64,000 nt of DNA. Source: a virus. Positions 8,139 to 16,628 of this stretch are shown here, one piece after another. Positions within the stretch are counted from its first letter, which is position 1; every line of letters begins with the position of its first letter. The position numbers were made by a program, and so were the translations under genes. The notes beneath the pieces are model-generated. The model did no database searches. It saw only the letters and a list, made by a program, of their open reading frames with translations, and was not told where the DNA came from. The stretch is from positions 1 through 64,000 of IMG/VR virus record IMGVR_UViG_3300028563_000012; one strand, given 5' to 3'.

Positions 8139-8380
8139 CACCGATCCATGACGTCAAAAACATCAGGCGGCAACCCATCGTACTCATCGCCCGCATCTTG
8201 ACGTTCAGCACGCATGAGCTGGCGCACCACCTTATGGTTGTTTGACTTGGGAAAGAACTTCATGCGCAACAACTTGTGTTGCACCAGCAGACTCTTGTAA
8301 CGATGTTCCCAGTAGCAATCCAAGCAAATATGTGGGCAAAATGTCGATTTGATCCTGATGATTACAGGATTTTCAAGCAT
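8138..8380 (-). CDS. Hypothetical protein, 80 aa
   Basis: A small basic protein with a Cys/His cluster (STFCPHICLDCYWEH) suggesting zinc binding, then a basic helix and an acidic tail. It overlaps the exonuclease gene by eight bases. Function unknown. Confidence 0.6.
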   Translation of the reverse strand: MLENPVIIRIKSTFCPHICLDCYWEHRYKSLLVQHKLLRMKFFPKSNNHKVVRQLMRAERQDAGDEYDGLPPDVFDVMDR

Positions 8381-9374
8381 TTTGGCACCCCATGTTCAAC
8401 AACTCCCTGAATCGCCCATCGGCCAACAGTGATTTGAACTGATACTTGGCCATCTGCAAGAATGCTGCTTGGCTGTCTGCCTTCGCCGGGATGAACTGAA
8501 GTGGCGCATGGCAATTCAACGCTGCCAGCTTGGCTGACATCACGACGTCGTTGTAGCAGTCGATCAGCGCGTGGTGCCAGGCCTTTGTCGGCTCGTTCGC
8601 AATCGCCCAATCCAAAACATCTTGCCATCGGCCGTGTTGCGCCAGCAGCTTCGCCGCTGTCTTAGGACCGATGCCCATGGCACCTGGGATGTTGTCGCCT
8701 GTATCGCCGGCCAAGGCCTTGAAGTCGCACACGTGGTCCGGCGCAACCCCGTAAGCAGCCATGACGCCAGCATCGTCAACAACGTCAAATTTGCCCTCCT
8801 TCAGCGGCCGGATCAACTTGACATTGCAGCCGACCAAGCGCATCAGATCGCGGTCGCCGCTCAATATCCCAATGCTGTTGCCATTTCTGTAATACTGCGT
8901 CAGTGTGGCAACGACGTCATCAGCCTCCCAGCCAGGTGCCTCGGCTTGTCGGATCCCCAGGTGGACGAATAACTCTTGCAGCACCCGTTGGCCATCGAAG
9001 ATCATTTTCATCATCTCACGGCGCTGGGATGCGTCCCCACCGTCTTGGGGAGCAGCAAGGCGCTCAGCATGGTGCTTGTAGTTGTCGAAGATCTTGAAAC
9101 GTTCGGTTGGTCCTTGACGACCATCCCACGCGATGAAAGGCACGCCGCCAAACTGTTTCCATGTGGCGTGAAGGATGCAGAGAAAACCGTACACCCCGCC
9201 CGTCATCACCTTTGATCCATCAGGCATCGTAGCAGACAACGGTTCGAAGGGCTTGCCGTTGTTGCGAACCTTCGCGGACGGGGCAGCCAGAACGCTTGTG
9301 GAGCGCCACAGCAGGTGGCGAGCGTCAACGATCAACAAATCGAAGCGCTCAGCCTCCATCCCTAGATGCCCCAT
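8373..9374 (-). CDS. 5-prime to 3-prime exonuclease (FEN / Pol I N-terminal type)
   Basis: A roughly 333-residue metal-dependent nuclease of the flap-endonuclease superfamily. Motifs in order: an N-terminal Asp (LLIVDARHLLWR), the acidic cluster EADDVVATL, ILSGDRDLMRLV, and the helix-hairpin-helix region LAGDTGDNIPG with GIGPKTAAKLL. Such phage enzymes (T5 D15, T4 RNase H) remove RNA primers and flaps. The ATG at 9374 is preferred; a TTG just upstream and an ATG at 9359 are alternatives. It sits at the downstream end of the replication and recombination genes. Confidence 0.9.
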   Translation of the reverse strand: MGHLGMEAERFDLLIVDARHLLWRSTSVLAAPSAKVRNNGKPFEPLSATMPDGSKVMTGGVYGFLCILHATWKQFGGVPFIAWDGRQGPTERFKIFDNYKHHAERLAAPQDGGDASQRREMMKMIFDGQRVLQELFVHLGIRQAEAPGWEADDVVATLTQYYRNGNSIGILSGDRDLMRLVGCNVKLIRPLKEGKFDVVDDAGVMAAYGVAPDHVCDFKALAGDTGDNIPGAMGIGPKTAAKLLAQHGRWQDVLDWAIANEPTKAWHHALIDCYNDVVMSAKLAALNCHAPLQFIPAKADSQAAFLQMAKYQFKSLLADGRFRELLNMGCQNA

Positions 9375-9531
9375 CAAAAATGGAATAGCACCTTGAGCAG
9401 ATCTTCACGTTTTTCAGTGTTTTGTGAGCAACCCCGGAATGCGGGAAGAAAAGGCAGACCATCCTACGCCAAGCAAGGTTTTTCACTTCCAAGCGCAGCG
9501 GGCGAATCCATGTGCTTTTTCTGATTTTCAT
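9349..9531 (-). CDS. Hypothetical protein, 60 aa
   Basis: The ATG at 9531 overlaps the TGA of the NYN gene (TGATG). The product is basic with one Cys pair (KICSRCYSIF). It overlaps the start of the exonuclease gene by 26 bases. Supported mainly by position and coupling; no family recognised. Confidence 0.5.
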   Translation of the reverse strand: MKIRKSTWIRPLRLEVKNLAWRRMVCLFFPHSGVAHKTLKNVKICSRCYSIFDGASRDGG

Positions 9532-10022
9532 CATTGCCAAGATCTGTTGTGCGTCATCAACACGTCATCTTTGAGGTTGACTATGTTGACGCCGGGCTCT
9601 TTGGGAATCAATATGGACGCATCATTTTGATCAAAGTTGTGAACTTCAATGCGCTTTCCCATGGCCACCAATCTGGACAATAGGTCTGTGTAGTCACCCT
9701 CACGTGACACCAAGCAAGCCACGTCATAGCTGTCTGCGGTGCGCTCCATGTCCTCCTTGATGGCTGTGTGAGCATCGCCGGGCAGGCTGCGGGTTGTGTA
9801 GCCCATGTGGAGCAAGGCCGTCTCAAACTTGGCCAGGTCGTTGACTTGGCGCAAGTACACCATGGACATGGCACAACGGCGGTTGCCGATCAGCAGCTTG
9901 CGCAGGTGGTTGTAGTTGATGCGTGACCCTTGCATCTCGTGTGCTTCGCCGTAGCGACGCGCATCAATCCACATGGACGCAGCGTCAACGAATATGGCGA
10001 CGCGTTCATTGTTGGGCTTCAT
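9531..10022 (-). CDS. NYN-domain (PIN-like) nuclease candidate
   Basis: A 163-residue protein. VAIFVDAASMWIDARR near the N-terminus carries the first catalytic Asp. A later VSREGDYTDLLSRL supplies the conserved Asp of NYN/LabA-type domains, followed by GKRIEVHNF. These PIN-fold domains are usually metal-dependent RNases. The start at 10022 (MKPNNERV) overlaps the RuvC-like gene by 17 bases; the longer open frame upstream is a shadow. RNA processing or host RNA decay is plausible but not shown. Confidence 0.75.
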   Translation of the reverse strand: MKPNNERVAIFVDAASMWIDARRYGEAHEMQGSRINYNHLRKLLIGNRRCAMSMVYLRQVNDLAKFETALLHMGYTTRSLPGDAHTAIKEDMERTADSYDVACLVSREGDYTDLLSRLVAMGKRIEVHNFDQNDASILIPKEPGVNIVNLKDDVLMTHNRSWQ

Positions 10023-10686
10023 AGTTGATGAATTCCCTTCCGAGCAAGTTGACCGGGTTGGATTTTGTGACGCGCATGAATGCCTGTATTTCTTTGGGGT
10101 CAAGGGTATCCAAACGCAGCTTGCCTGAACGCAGGTTGATTTCGTCCAGCAGCACGCGACACAACGCGTACCCAACAACCAAATCCAAACGTGCCTCGGT
10201 CGGAAGTTGGGACCAGATCTTGGTCTTTGGCCACCGTTTGTACACTGACTCTTCCATCTCTTCTGGCTTCGCTGCTCCGTTGTGCGCCACATACATCTTC
10301 AAAGTCACCGGGTCGTGGAGCCGAAGTTTAGCGCCACTCATCACCGACGCGATCCGCGCCACCCCGCCCAACTCACCAATGTGGTGGACCATGCCTTTGC
10401 CCGATAATGCGTAGTCTTCTATGCATATATGCGTGGGATTGCGTTCCGCGATCACATTTAACAGGTAGTGCGACCACCAGAGCAAGCGATCAATCATGTG
10501 TTGGTGACGATCGGTCTTGTTCTTGGGTTTGATGCTGAGATGGACGCCGCCCCATGCTGCTTTGGCTTGCGTGGGTTTGCTTGTGACGTACTTGAACCAT
10601 GTCACCCGGCCTTCACCGTCCATTTCAACCAGTCCGGAATGGTTCAATGCAAGATCCCAACCGTGAATACGAATCGGGTGATTCAT
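10006..10686 (-). CDS. RuvC-like Holliday-junction resolvase
   Basis: A 226-residue RNase H-fold nuclease. The first acidic residue is in IHGWDLALNHSG, the second in ICIEDYALSGKG, and the C-terminal Asp region is ARLDLVVGYAL. A Lys/Glu-rich helix between them matches the RuvC arrangement. It would cut four-way junctions formed by the RecA/SbcCD recombination system encoded just upstream. It is somewhat longer than cellular RuvC (about 170-190 residues), with a C-terminal extension. Confidence 0.8.
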   Translation of the reverse strand: MNHPIRIHGWDLALNHSGLVEMDGEGRVTWFKYVTSKPTQAKAAWGGVHLSIKPKNKTDRHQHMIDRLLWWSHYLLNVIAERNPTHICIEDYALSGKGMVHHIGELGGVARIASVMSGAKLRLHDPVTLKMYVAHNGAAKPEEMEESVYKRWPKTKIWSQLPTEARLDLVVGYALCRVLLDEINLRSGKLRLDTLDPKEIQAFMRVTKSNPVNLLGREFINYEAQQ

Positions 10687-11069
10687 CGCGCCCTCGATGT
10701 ATTGATGGCAGTTGGGTTGTCGGCAGCCAATTTGGCCAATATTGCTTGCTTTTCTTGACTTGATGCCTTGCTTCTACAACAACCTTCTCTGCCAGGCTCG
10801 GCCATCTGGCAAGTCGATGACAAGTAGATGTAATGGGGGTGCTCACGATTGTCATCCGAGTCTTTGGTGCGAGCGCGGAATGGGCTGATAACGCTGCGGC
10901 ATCTAACGCAAGGCATCCTAACTGCAATTAACTTTGCCACCAACCAATCAGGAGCACCATTAACATAAACTGCATCGCACACAGGTCCGTACTTGCCATT
11001 GTTGTATCGCATGTTGACCCTGATGAACGGTACAACATCTTGCCAAATTCTGTGCGTGGTGATACTCAA
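10683..11069 (-). CDS. Cys-containing hypothetical protein with TTG start
   Basis: The protein-like sequence extends upstream of the first ATG (11012) to a TTG at 11069 that overlaps the upstream TGA as TTGA, so the TTG start (128 residues) is preferred. It has a Cys-x2-Cys (MPCVRCRS) and two later Cys residues in possible zinc spacing, and a helical basic C-terminus. Its end overlaps the resolvase start by four bases. Family unknown. Confidence 0.55.
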   Translation of the reverse strand: MSITTHRIWQDVVPFIRVNMRYNNGKYGPVCDAVYVNGAPDWLVAKLIAVRMPCVRCRSVISPFRARTKDSDDNREHPHYIYLSSTCQMAEPGREGCCRSKASSQEKQAILAKLAADNPTAINTSRAR

Positions 11070-11566
11070 TCGTCGAATTCCTTCATGATAGCCTGGTAGT
11101 GGCTCCAAACGTTTTCGTTGCACACAACAGGCTGAACGATCGTGTCTCCTGACTCTTCTTTGCCGGCCTCGACCAGCTGCCACCCGGTATCAACCATCAT
11201 CTGATTGATGATCGGCAGCAAGCCGGAGTCGATGAGCCTGCGCCAAGGATCCGCGCGCTGGAAGTCGTTGGTGTGGTCGTCCAACAACTCAATGCTCATG
11301 GCTGTCGTGCCGCAAATTTCCATGTCATCGCTGATCGAGCGACGTTTCTGAATCAGCAAATTGACCATGGCGACTGCTTGTGTCAACTCCTCACATCTAA
11401 CATAGTGCGCCTCGCCGTTCTCCAAGTCCTCATCCAGCGGCTCCAGCCCTACTTGGCGCAACACATTGCGAATCAGGTCGATGGTCTTGGCCCAAACAGG
11501 TGCATCAAACCTGGCATCTTGAACAATCTTCAGATACTTCCCTGTCCATGCGCATGTCAGTTTCAT
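11066..11566 (-). CDS. Hypothetical protein, 166 aa
   Basis: A mixed alpha/beta acidic protein (MKLTCAWTGKYLKIV...). The first strand-rich part is followed by long helices (ELTQAVAMVNLLIQKRR). It overlaps both neighbours by four bases and is clearly part of the recombination operon. No family recognised. Confidence 0.65.
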   Translation of the reverse strand: MKLTCAWTGKYLKIVQDARFDAPVWAKTIDLIRNVLRQVGLEPLDEDLENGEAHYVRCEELTQAVAMVNLLIQKRRSISDDMEICGTTAMSIELLDDHTNDFQRADPWRRLIDSGLLPIINQMMVDTGWQLVEAGKEESGDTIVQPVVCNENVWSHYQAIMKEFDD

Positions 11567-12072
11567 TGTCGTTTCTCCGTCTTCAAGGCCGCCATGCTTC
11601 TGTATTTGTTGCCCTTAATGGCAGAGCAATGTGAGCATCCGATTGGGTGTTTTATGCCTCTGCGTTTAGCGGCTGATGCCTCGACAGCACATCTTGGCCG
11701 CGGAACTCCGGTTTTTGATGCGATCACCTTCAGCCTCCAAGACTCTGCCATCTTCTTTCCTTTGTTCCAATTTGGCGCCCACCGCCCTTTGGACATGGCA
11801 TCCTGTGTGTTGTCTGCATACGTCCCTTCGAACAAATGATCATCATTCACACACAATTGAGCATCACACTTGTGACAGCAACAAGGTTTGGGCCACCGGC
11901 CGTGTTTCAGAAAGAATGCGAAGCGGTGCGCGCCAACATTCACCCCGTGATACGAAAATACACCATAATGCGGATCTGCCCCAGCAGCACAAAGCCAACA
12001 GCATGTGCCTAAGACCGGATGAATTGGGCCGTTCTTGTTGACCTTAGACCAAAAGCGCTCTGCGTCCGTCAA
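11563..12072 (-). CDS. HNH homing endonuclease (free-standing)
   Basis: A 169-residue protein with the layout of phage HNH homing endonucleases: RFWSKVNKNGP at the N-terminus, then YGVFSYHGVNVGAHRFAF, CHKCDAQLCVNDDHLF carrying His and Asn of the HNH site, and GTYADNTQDAMSKGR. The C-terminal portion is basic with CSHC. Such genes are mobile, cutting cognate alleles and spreading by recombination. It lies just downstream of the SbcC-like gene with a four-base overlap, and no intron or intein is evident there. Confidence 0.85.
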   Translation of the reverse strand: MTDAERFWSKVNKNGPIHPVLGTCCWLCAAGADPHYGVFSYHGVNVGAHRFAFFLKHGRWPKPCCCHKCDAQLCVNDDHLFEGTYADNTQDAMSKGRWAPNWNKGKKMAESWRLKVIASKTGVPRPRCAVEASAAKRRGIKHPIGCSHCSAIKGNKYRSMAALKTEKRQ

Positions 12073-13874
12073 CCATCAACCTCCACGCGCGCAACACCAC
12101 CCTCTTTGACAATTGTGATCTGGCTCTCAAATAATTCCGCCAACCCTGAATCGTGTGAAACCACATATATTGATGATTTTGTCTCGCGCAGCTTGCGCAA
12201 CAAGTCCATAACCCGAGACTTCCCCGCGGCGTCAAGCCCATCCAGGACTTCATCCATCCCCAAGAAGTCGATGGCCGAATGCTCACGCGACGCCACCAAG
12301 TCCATCAACGCGAGATCAACCGCGATGCTGATTTTGCGCTTCTGGCCGCCACTCGGCCGGGAACCTTGAACACCTTCGATGCAAAGTTCCATGGCCAATT
12401 TGTCCCTGGATTCACCCGACTTCAGCTTGGACTGAGTGTCGAAGGTGACCTTGATATCACCGTCAGCCAACGTCTCCAGGTACTTGTTGGCACTGGTCGA
12501 GATCTGCGGCACGATGGCGTCCATCATCAACGAGGGCAAGCCAGCGTTGCCGAATCCCTTCACCCAATAGCGTGACAGCTCTGCTGCTCGCTCTTGCTCG
12601 GACAAATCCTGTCGCAAGACACCCAGCCTGTCGCGATATGCGCCCAACTTGATGGCATGCTCAGCCTTGCGAGCAACAACGCCGTTCCTATCGGCTTTCA
12701 AGCGATCCATCTCATCACCAGCGGATTCCGCGCGTTGAAGCTCGGATTGCAGTTGGCCGCGTTTCTCGCGCCAAGCCCGGTCTTGCTCCAGTTGCGCTTC
12801 CAGTGTCTCGATGCCGGCCTGTGCCTCGGTGATGGTTTGGACGTACTGCTCACGCGATTCCAACAGGGTGTTTACCTTTTCAGCATAGCCAGCAAGCTCT
12901 TGCTTCATCGCTGTGACGCGCTTTTTGGCCTCCGGCGTGTTGCTTGTCTTGGCACCGCAAGTCGGGCAGATCCCGCGCTCCAGCTGTTGGATTTGCTTGT
13001 CCAAGCTTTTAGCCGCTGATGCGGCCACGGCGCCGTTGCGGTCGCACGAGGAAACGTGTTGTTCCAGCGTGCGGATGTCGGCACGCGCCTTGGCCATCTG
13101 CACATTAAGCGCCTCGAAATCTTTGATGCGCTGGTTCAGCAAGTCGAGCACATGCTTGATCTTGGGTGCTTTGGCAACCTCGACTCTCTGAGTCGCCAAG
13201 TCTGCATCGATGCGGGCAAGTTCCGCATCCAGCCCATCTGTGGTCCCAAGGCCAGCAATGAACGCTTCGCCCTTGCCGATGTTGGCTTGTGTTGCTGCGA
13301 TGGCCTTGTCCGCGGTTTCGACTTCCTTGCGTGCGAGCTTCAGAGCAGCATCCAGCACGTCCAAGCGCAGGATGCGCTTCAGGATGGATTTGCGCTCGCC
13401 ATCTGTGGTCTTTGGATCCGCGAAGCGTGCGAGATCGCCTTGGCCATAGACCACCGTATTGCGCCAGGTCTTCACGTCCATGGCAAGGATGCGCTCGACT
13501 TCAGCTTGAGTCAACTCCGGAGTGGCCATAGAGATTGCTTGTTCATCGCATGCCAGCTGAAGCCCAACAGCCTTGCCTCGACGTTTTTGCCGCTCTAACT
13601 TGTAGGCATGGCCATCATCACTCCATTCGATCAGCACGTCCATCTCGGGTTGGCCGATACGAATGAGCTCATCACCACGAGCGCCATCATTGGTCTCACC
13701 AAACAGGCCCCACTGGATGGCATCGAACAAGTGGCTTTTCCCGGATCCGTTGGAGTCGGCTGCGTCCGTATCGCGGTTGTCACCCTTGATCAACCACAGG
13801 CCGTTCTCAAACACCAAGTTGATCATGCCGAGCGGCCCAAAGTCCTTGATGCCTATGCTGTTGAACTTGATCAT
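12069..13874 (-). CDS. sbcC: SbcC/Rad50-like recombination endonuclease subunit (T4 gp46 type)
   Basis: A 601-residue SMC-like ATPase. The N-terminal Walker A is in ADSNGSGKSHLFDA. Two coiled-coil arms flank the zinc hook CPTCGAKT. The C-terminal half carries the ABC signature SGGQKRKISIAVDL and Walker B FLGMDEVLDGLD. With the SbcD-like nuclease two genes upstream it should form a Mre11-Rad50 type complex that processes DNA ends for recombination-dependent replication. The start is at ATG 13874, overlapping the upstream stop (ATGA). It is shorter than cellular SbcC (about 1000 residues), as in T4. Confidence 0.93.
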   Translation of the reverse strand: MIKFNSIGIKDFGPLGMINLVFENGLWLIKGDNRDTDAADSNGSGKSHLFDAIQWGLFGETNDGARGDELIRIGQPEMDVLIEWSDDGHAYKLERQKRRGKAVGLQLACDEQAISMATPELTQAEVERILAMDVKTWRNTVVYGQGDLARFADPKTTDGERKSILKRILRLDVLDAALKLARKEVETADKAIAATQANIGKGEAFIAGLGTTDGLDAELARIDADLATQRVEVAKAPKIKHVLDLLNQRIKDFEALNVQMAKARADIRTLEQHVSSCDRNGAVAASAAKSLDKQIQQLERGICPTCGAKTSNTPEAKKRVTAMKQELAGYAEKVNTLLESREQYVQTITEAQAGIETLEAQLEQDRAWREKRGQLQSELQRAESAGDEMDRLKADRNGVVARKAEHAIKLGAYRDRLGVLRQDLSEQERAAELSRYWVKGFGNAGLPSLMMDAIVPQISTSANKYLETLADGDIKVTFDTQSKLKSGESRDKLAMELCIEGVQGSRPSGGQKRKISIAVDLALMDLVASREHSAIDFLGMDEVLDGLDAAGKSRVMDLLRKLRETKSSIYVVSHDSGLAELFESQITIVKEGGVARVEVDG

Positions 13875-14125
13875 CTTCGCACCACCGCTTTCTCGCCAAG
13901 AAACTGGGATGCCAAATTCCAGCATGCGCTTGATCGCGATTCCGGCGTTGTGGGCAAACGCTCACCCAACACGAAAACCACTTCATCCAAAATCATATCA
14001 CACAGTTCCTCTGTCAGCGAATAAGACAGACCGTGAGCCTGACAATGAAACCTGATGTTCACCATTGGGCGCTCTGCAAAATCAGCCAAAGCAAACGCTG
14101 CTCGCCTGAAATGACGAACATTCAT
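13871..14125 (-). CDS. Hypothetical protein between sbcC and sbcD
   Basis: An 84-residue protein with His/Cys near the N-terminal third (FHCQAHGLSY) and a helical middle (LTEELCDMILDEVVFVL). It overlaps both nuclease subunit genes by four bases, so it is co-translated with them. T4 also keeps small genes between 47 and 46, but no homology is claimed. Confidence 0.6.
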   Translation of the reverse strand: MNVRHFRRAAFALADFAERPMVNIRFHCQAHGLSYSLTEELCDMILDEVVFVLGERLPTTPESRSSACWNLASQFLGEKAVVRR

Positions 14126-15249
14126 TTCACACCGCCTTCCGCCGCGGCGATGAAGTCCAACCCCTTCTGAAGCAGAGCAGCACGGTCAAGCTCCGTCGTC
14201 ACCATCTTGGTGTAGCCATCAAGCGCCACATTCCATGTCATGGCGGACGGGGCAACACCCGAGTCGTCAACCAGTCTGTTCTTGGCCTGTTGTTCCTTCG
14301 GAATCAGGACTGGCTTAGCCATGGCGGCTTTTCCGTCATCGATCAACGATTCACACAATTTTTTGGCGTCTTCCAGATTGGCAGATCTGACGGTGACGTA
14401 GTCACCAGCGCTTCCCGTTGACCAATAGTCGGCGTAATCCGGCCGTTGCTGTGAATCCAGCGTTATTGTGTGGAACTTCGGCGCCTTGGCGGGGCATAGC
14501 GCGGCCTTGACGTTCTTGTAGTCGCATCCCAAGAGCGTCCATCCGCGAACCTCACCCTCATCACCGAAGTTGTGTTGTAGCGGTGCGCCAATGTACATGA
14601 TGTTGTTCTTGGGACCGAGCGTTTGGCGCGTGTGAAAATGACCTGAAAGTGTGAACCTGAATTGGGCCAGCAGTTCGGATGACACGCCGTCCGGGCAAAC
14701 CCAATTTCCCATCTTACCACCGGTGATGGACTGGTGGATCAGCGGGATGCCCTTGCCCTTCCATGCTGGCAACCAACTTTCGATGATTTCCGTGGCACGT
14801 TTCTCGGGTTGATAGGGCAGCGGCAAGAACACTGGATCACCGGTTGAGGCGCCTGTCGTGAATGGTTCACCGAGCGGAGCAGACACCCCAGCAACCCAGC
14901 AACCGATGTCGGTGAAGGCATCCAAAATGAAGTGCTTGCCTGCGCCGTCCGCGGCTTCGTGATTGCCGGGAACGAGCAACACCCGGCGGAACGTCCCTTG
15001 CGATGCGAACATGCGGCGGAGCGCCGACGATACCGCTTTCAATGTGATGGCGTCGGCAAGCCGCTTGTCGAGGAGATCCCCAAGTATCCAAATGTCTGGA
15101 ATCTCTTGCTTGTTGGCGTACTCACGCGCCTGATCCAAGACACTGATGGTGTCCAAAAGCCGATCAGTGTACATGGTATCCGGGTTGCGCTTGGAATGCG
15201 GCAGCGCGTTGCTGCAATGGATGTCAGATATGAGGATCGCTCGGTACAT
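14122..15249 (-). CDS. sbcD: SbcD/Mre11-like nuclease subunit (T4 gp47 type)
   Basis: A 375-residue calcineurin-like metallophosphoesterase. Metal-binding motifs in order: ISDIHCSN, ILGDLLDKR, LVPGNHEAAD and, further on, LSGHFHTRQT. It is the nuclease partner of the SbcC-like ATPase. Together they trim double-strand ends and open hairpins, feeding RecA/UvsX. The ATG is at 15249. The C-terminal capping region is diverged. Confidence 0.93.
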   Translation of the reverse strand: MYRAILISDIHCSNALPHSKRNPDTMYTDRLLDTISVLDQAREYANKQEIPDIWILGDLLDKRLADAITLKAVSSALRRMFASQGTFRRVLLVPGNHEAADGAGKHFILDAFTDIGCWVAGVSAPLGEPFTTGASTGDPVFLPLPYQPEKRATEIIESWLPAWKGKGIPLIHQSITGGKMGNWVCPDGVSSELLAQFRFTLSGHFHTRQTLGPKNNIMYIGAPLQHNFGDEGEVRGWTLLGCDYKNVKAALCPAKAPKFHTITLDSQQRPDYADYWSTGSAGDYVTVRSANLEDAKKLCESLIDDGKAAMAKPVLIPKEQQAKNRLVDDSGVAPSAMTWNVALDGYTKMVTTELDRAALLQKGLDFIAAAEGGVK

Positions 15250-15427
15250 TGTTCAGTCCAGTTCCTGTGTGCTGGTCGAGGATGTGGGATCGCATCTCTT
15301 CACGCGCCCTATCCAAGTTGCCGTGGTCCTTGCAGTATCCTATGTCAAGCGCGCAAACGTGGCACTGGTGCCAGTGGCTGATCAGCGCTGCGCACTCGTT
15401 GCATGGGATTTGGACGCGGCCGCTCAT
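15224..15427 (-). CDS. Small Cys/His-rich protein
   Basis: A 67-residue protein with IPCNECAAL, HQCHVCALDIGYC and a later His, in zinc-finger-like order. The ATG at 15427 lies four bases after the RecA stop, and the end overlaps the SbcD start by 26 bases. Function unknown. Confidence 0.6.
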   Translation of the reverse strand: MSGRVQIPCNECAALISHWHQCHVCALDIGYCKDHGNLDRAREEMRSHILDQHTGTGLNNVPSDPHI

Positions 15428-15431
15428 GGTT

Positions 15432-16625
15432 TTATGGTGGTAGTTTGTACGTCTCGCGATCGATTTCGATCAAACGTGCCATGAATTCAGGATGATCCTT
15501 CATGATCCTCTGAATCCCCTTTGTCCCTTGCCATTTCAATGGTTCTCCTGTTGGAGCATCGAAGGGATACGGGCACTCATAGATGCCCTTCGAGTAAGAC
15601 ATCATCCCCAAGTCGCAGCCGCGTTGGAGTTGGGCGTCAACCAAGTCGATCCCTTGTCCCCAAACCATCGAAAACTTGCCAACCTTGAAAGGCGGCGCAA
15701 CCTGGTTCTTGATGACCTTGGCCTTCACTTTAGAGCCGATGTCTGTGTCACCGCGCTTCAGGAAGCCGTCACGCTCCAACGATACGATGACCGCGGCGTA
15801 CATCTTTGGCGCCTTCCCACAAGCAACCAATTCAGTCCAACTCGCTGTGCCGCCCATTGACGTCCGGGGTTGGCTGATGAACATGATCGTCACCTTCGTG
15901 CCAGCGATAGCGCGCACCAACTTAGGCAACTTTGATGACATAACGCGGGCTTGAGGGCCAACAAACAGTTTGGTTGGATCTTCTTCTTCAAATTCAGCAA
16001 TGGTACGAGCAGCATTCATGCTGTCCAAGACGATAAGCAGCGGCTTGTCCGGCGCTTTCGCGGTCATGATCTTCACGGCGCTCTCCATCAACGGAAAGCA
16101 ATTCTCCAAGCCAAAAGGCTGAGAGAGCAACATGTCATCGAGATTCACACCAATCGATTTGGCGTAATCGAGATCAAGCTTGTGCTCCTGATCCAGATAA
16201 ACGATCTTGCCTCCCATTTCTTGGACTGAAAGGCATGCGTGGAGGGCGATTGTGGTCTTGCCTCCGCCTTCCGGGCCCGTGACGATGACCAACCTTGCCA
16301 TCGGCCAACCGCCACGACCAAGAGCAGCATCCAACGTTGGAACACGCGACGGAATCACCCCAGGCAATTTCACCCGTAGCTTGGGCGATGTGCTGACATC
16401 GGTCGGAGACAATTTTGACAACTCATCAGCAAGATGATCCGTCAAGTTGAAAGCAACAACGGCTTTGACTTTCGGGACCGGCGGCGCTTTGCTGATTGGA
16501 TTGTGAGATTTGGCAACGGCAACCACTGGCTTCGCCACTTTCGGAACCGCCACACTCTTTTGCGGTATTGGCGACTTCGGCGTTGCGGCGGTTTTGCCCG
16601 CCGCTATTGTGGCTGCCGTTGCCAT
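15432..16625 (-). CDS. recA: RecA/UvsX-like recombinase
   Basis: A 397-residue strand-exchange ATPase. Walker A GPEGGGKTT is at residues 117-125, followed by IVYLDQEHKLD and Walker B LLIVLDSMNA. Loop regions after FISQPRTSMGG fit the DNA-binding loops. It polymerises on ssDNA for homologous pairing. Unusual is the N-terminal tail of about 60 residues rich in Ala, Pro, Lys and Val, absent from E. coli RecA, which looks like a flexible linker. The neighbours (SSB candidate upstream, SbcD downstream) fit one recombination operon. Confidence 0.92.
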   Translation of the reverse strand: MATAATIAAGKTAATPKSPIPQKSVAVPKVAKPVVAVAKSHNPISKAPPVPKVKAVVAFNLTDHLADELSKLSPTDVSTSPKLRVKLPGVIPSRVPTLDAALGRGGWPMARLVIVTGPEGGGKTTIALHACLSVQEMGGKIVYLDQEHKLDLDYAKSIGVNLDDMLLSQPFGLENCFPLMESAVKIMTAKAPDKPLLIVLDSMNAARTIAEFEEEDPTKLFVGPQARVMSSKLPKLVRAIAGTKVTIMFISQPRTSMGGTASWTELVACGKAPKMYAAVIVSLERDGFLKRGDTDIGSKVKAKVIKNQVAPPFKVGKFSMVWGQGIDLVDAQLQRGCDLGMMSYSKGIYECPYPFDAPTGEPLKWQGTKGIQRIMKDHPEFMARLIEIDRETYKLPP

Positions 16626-16628
16626 GTG

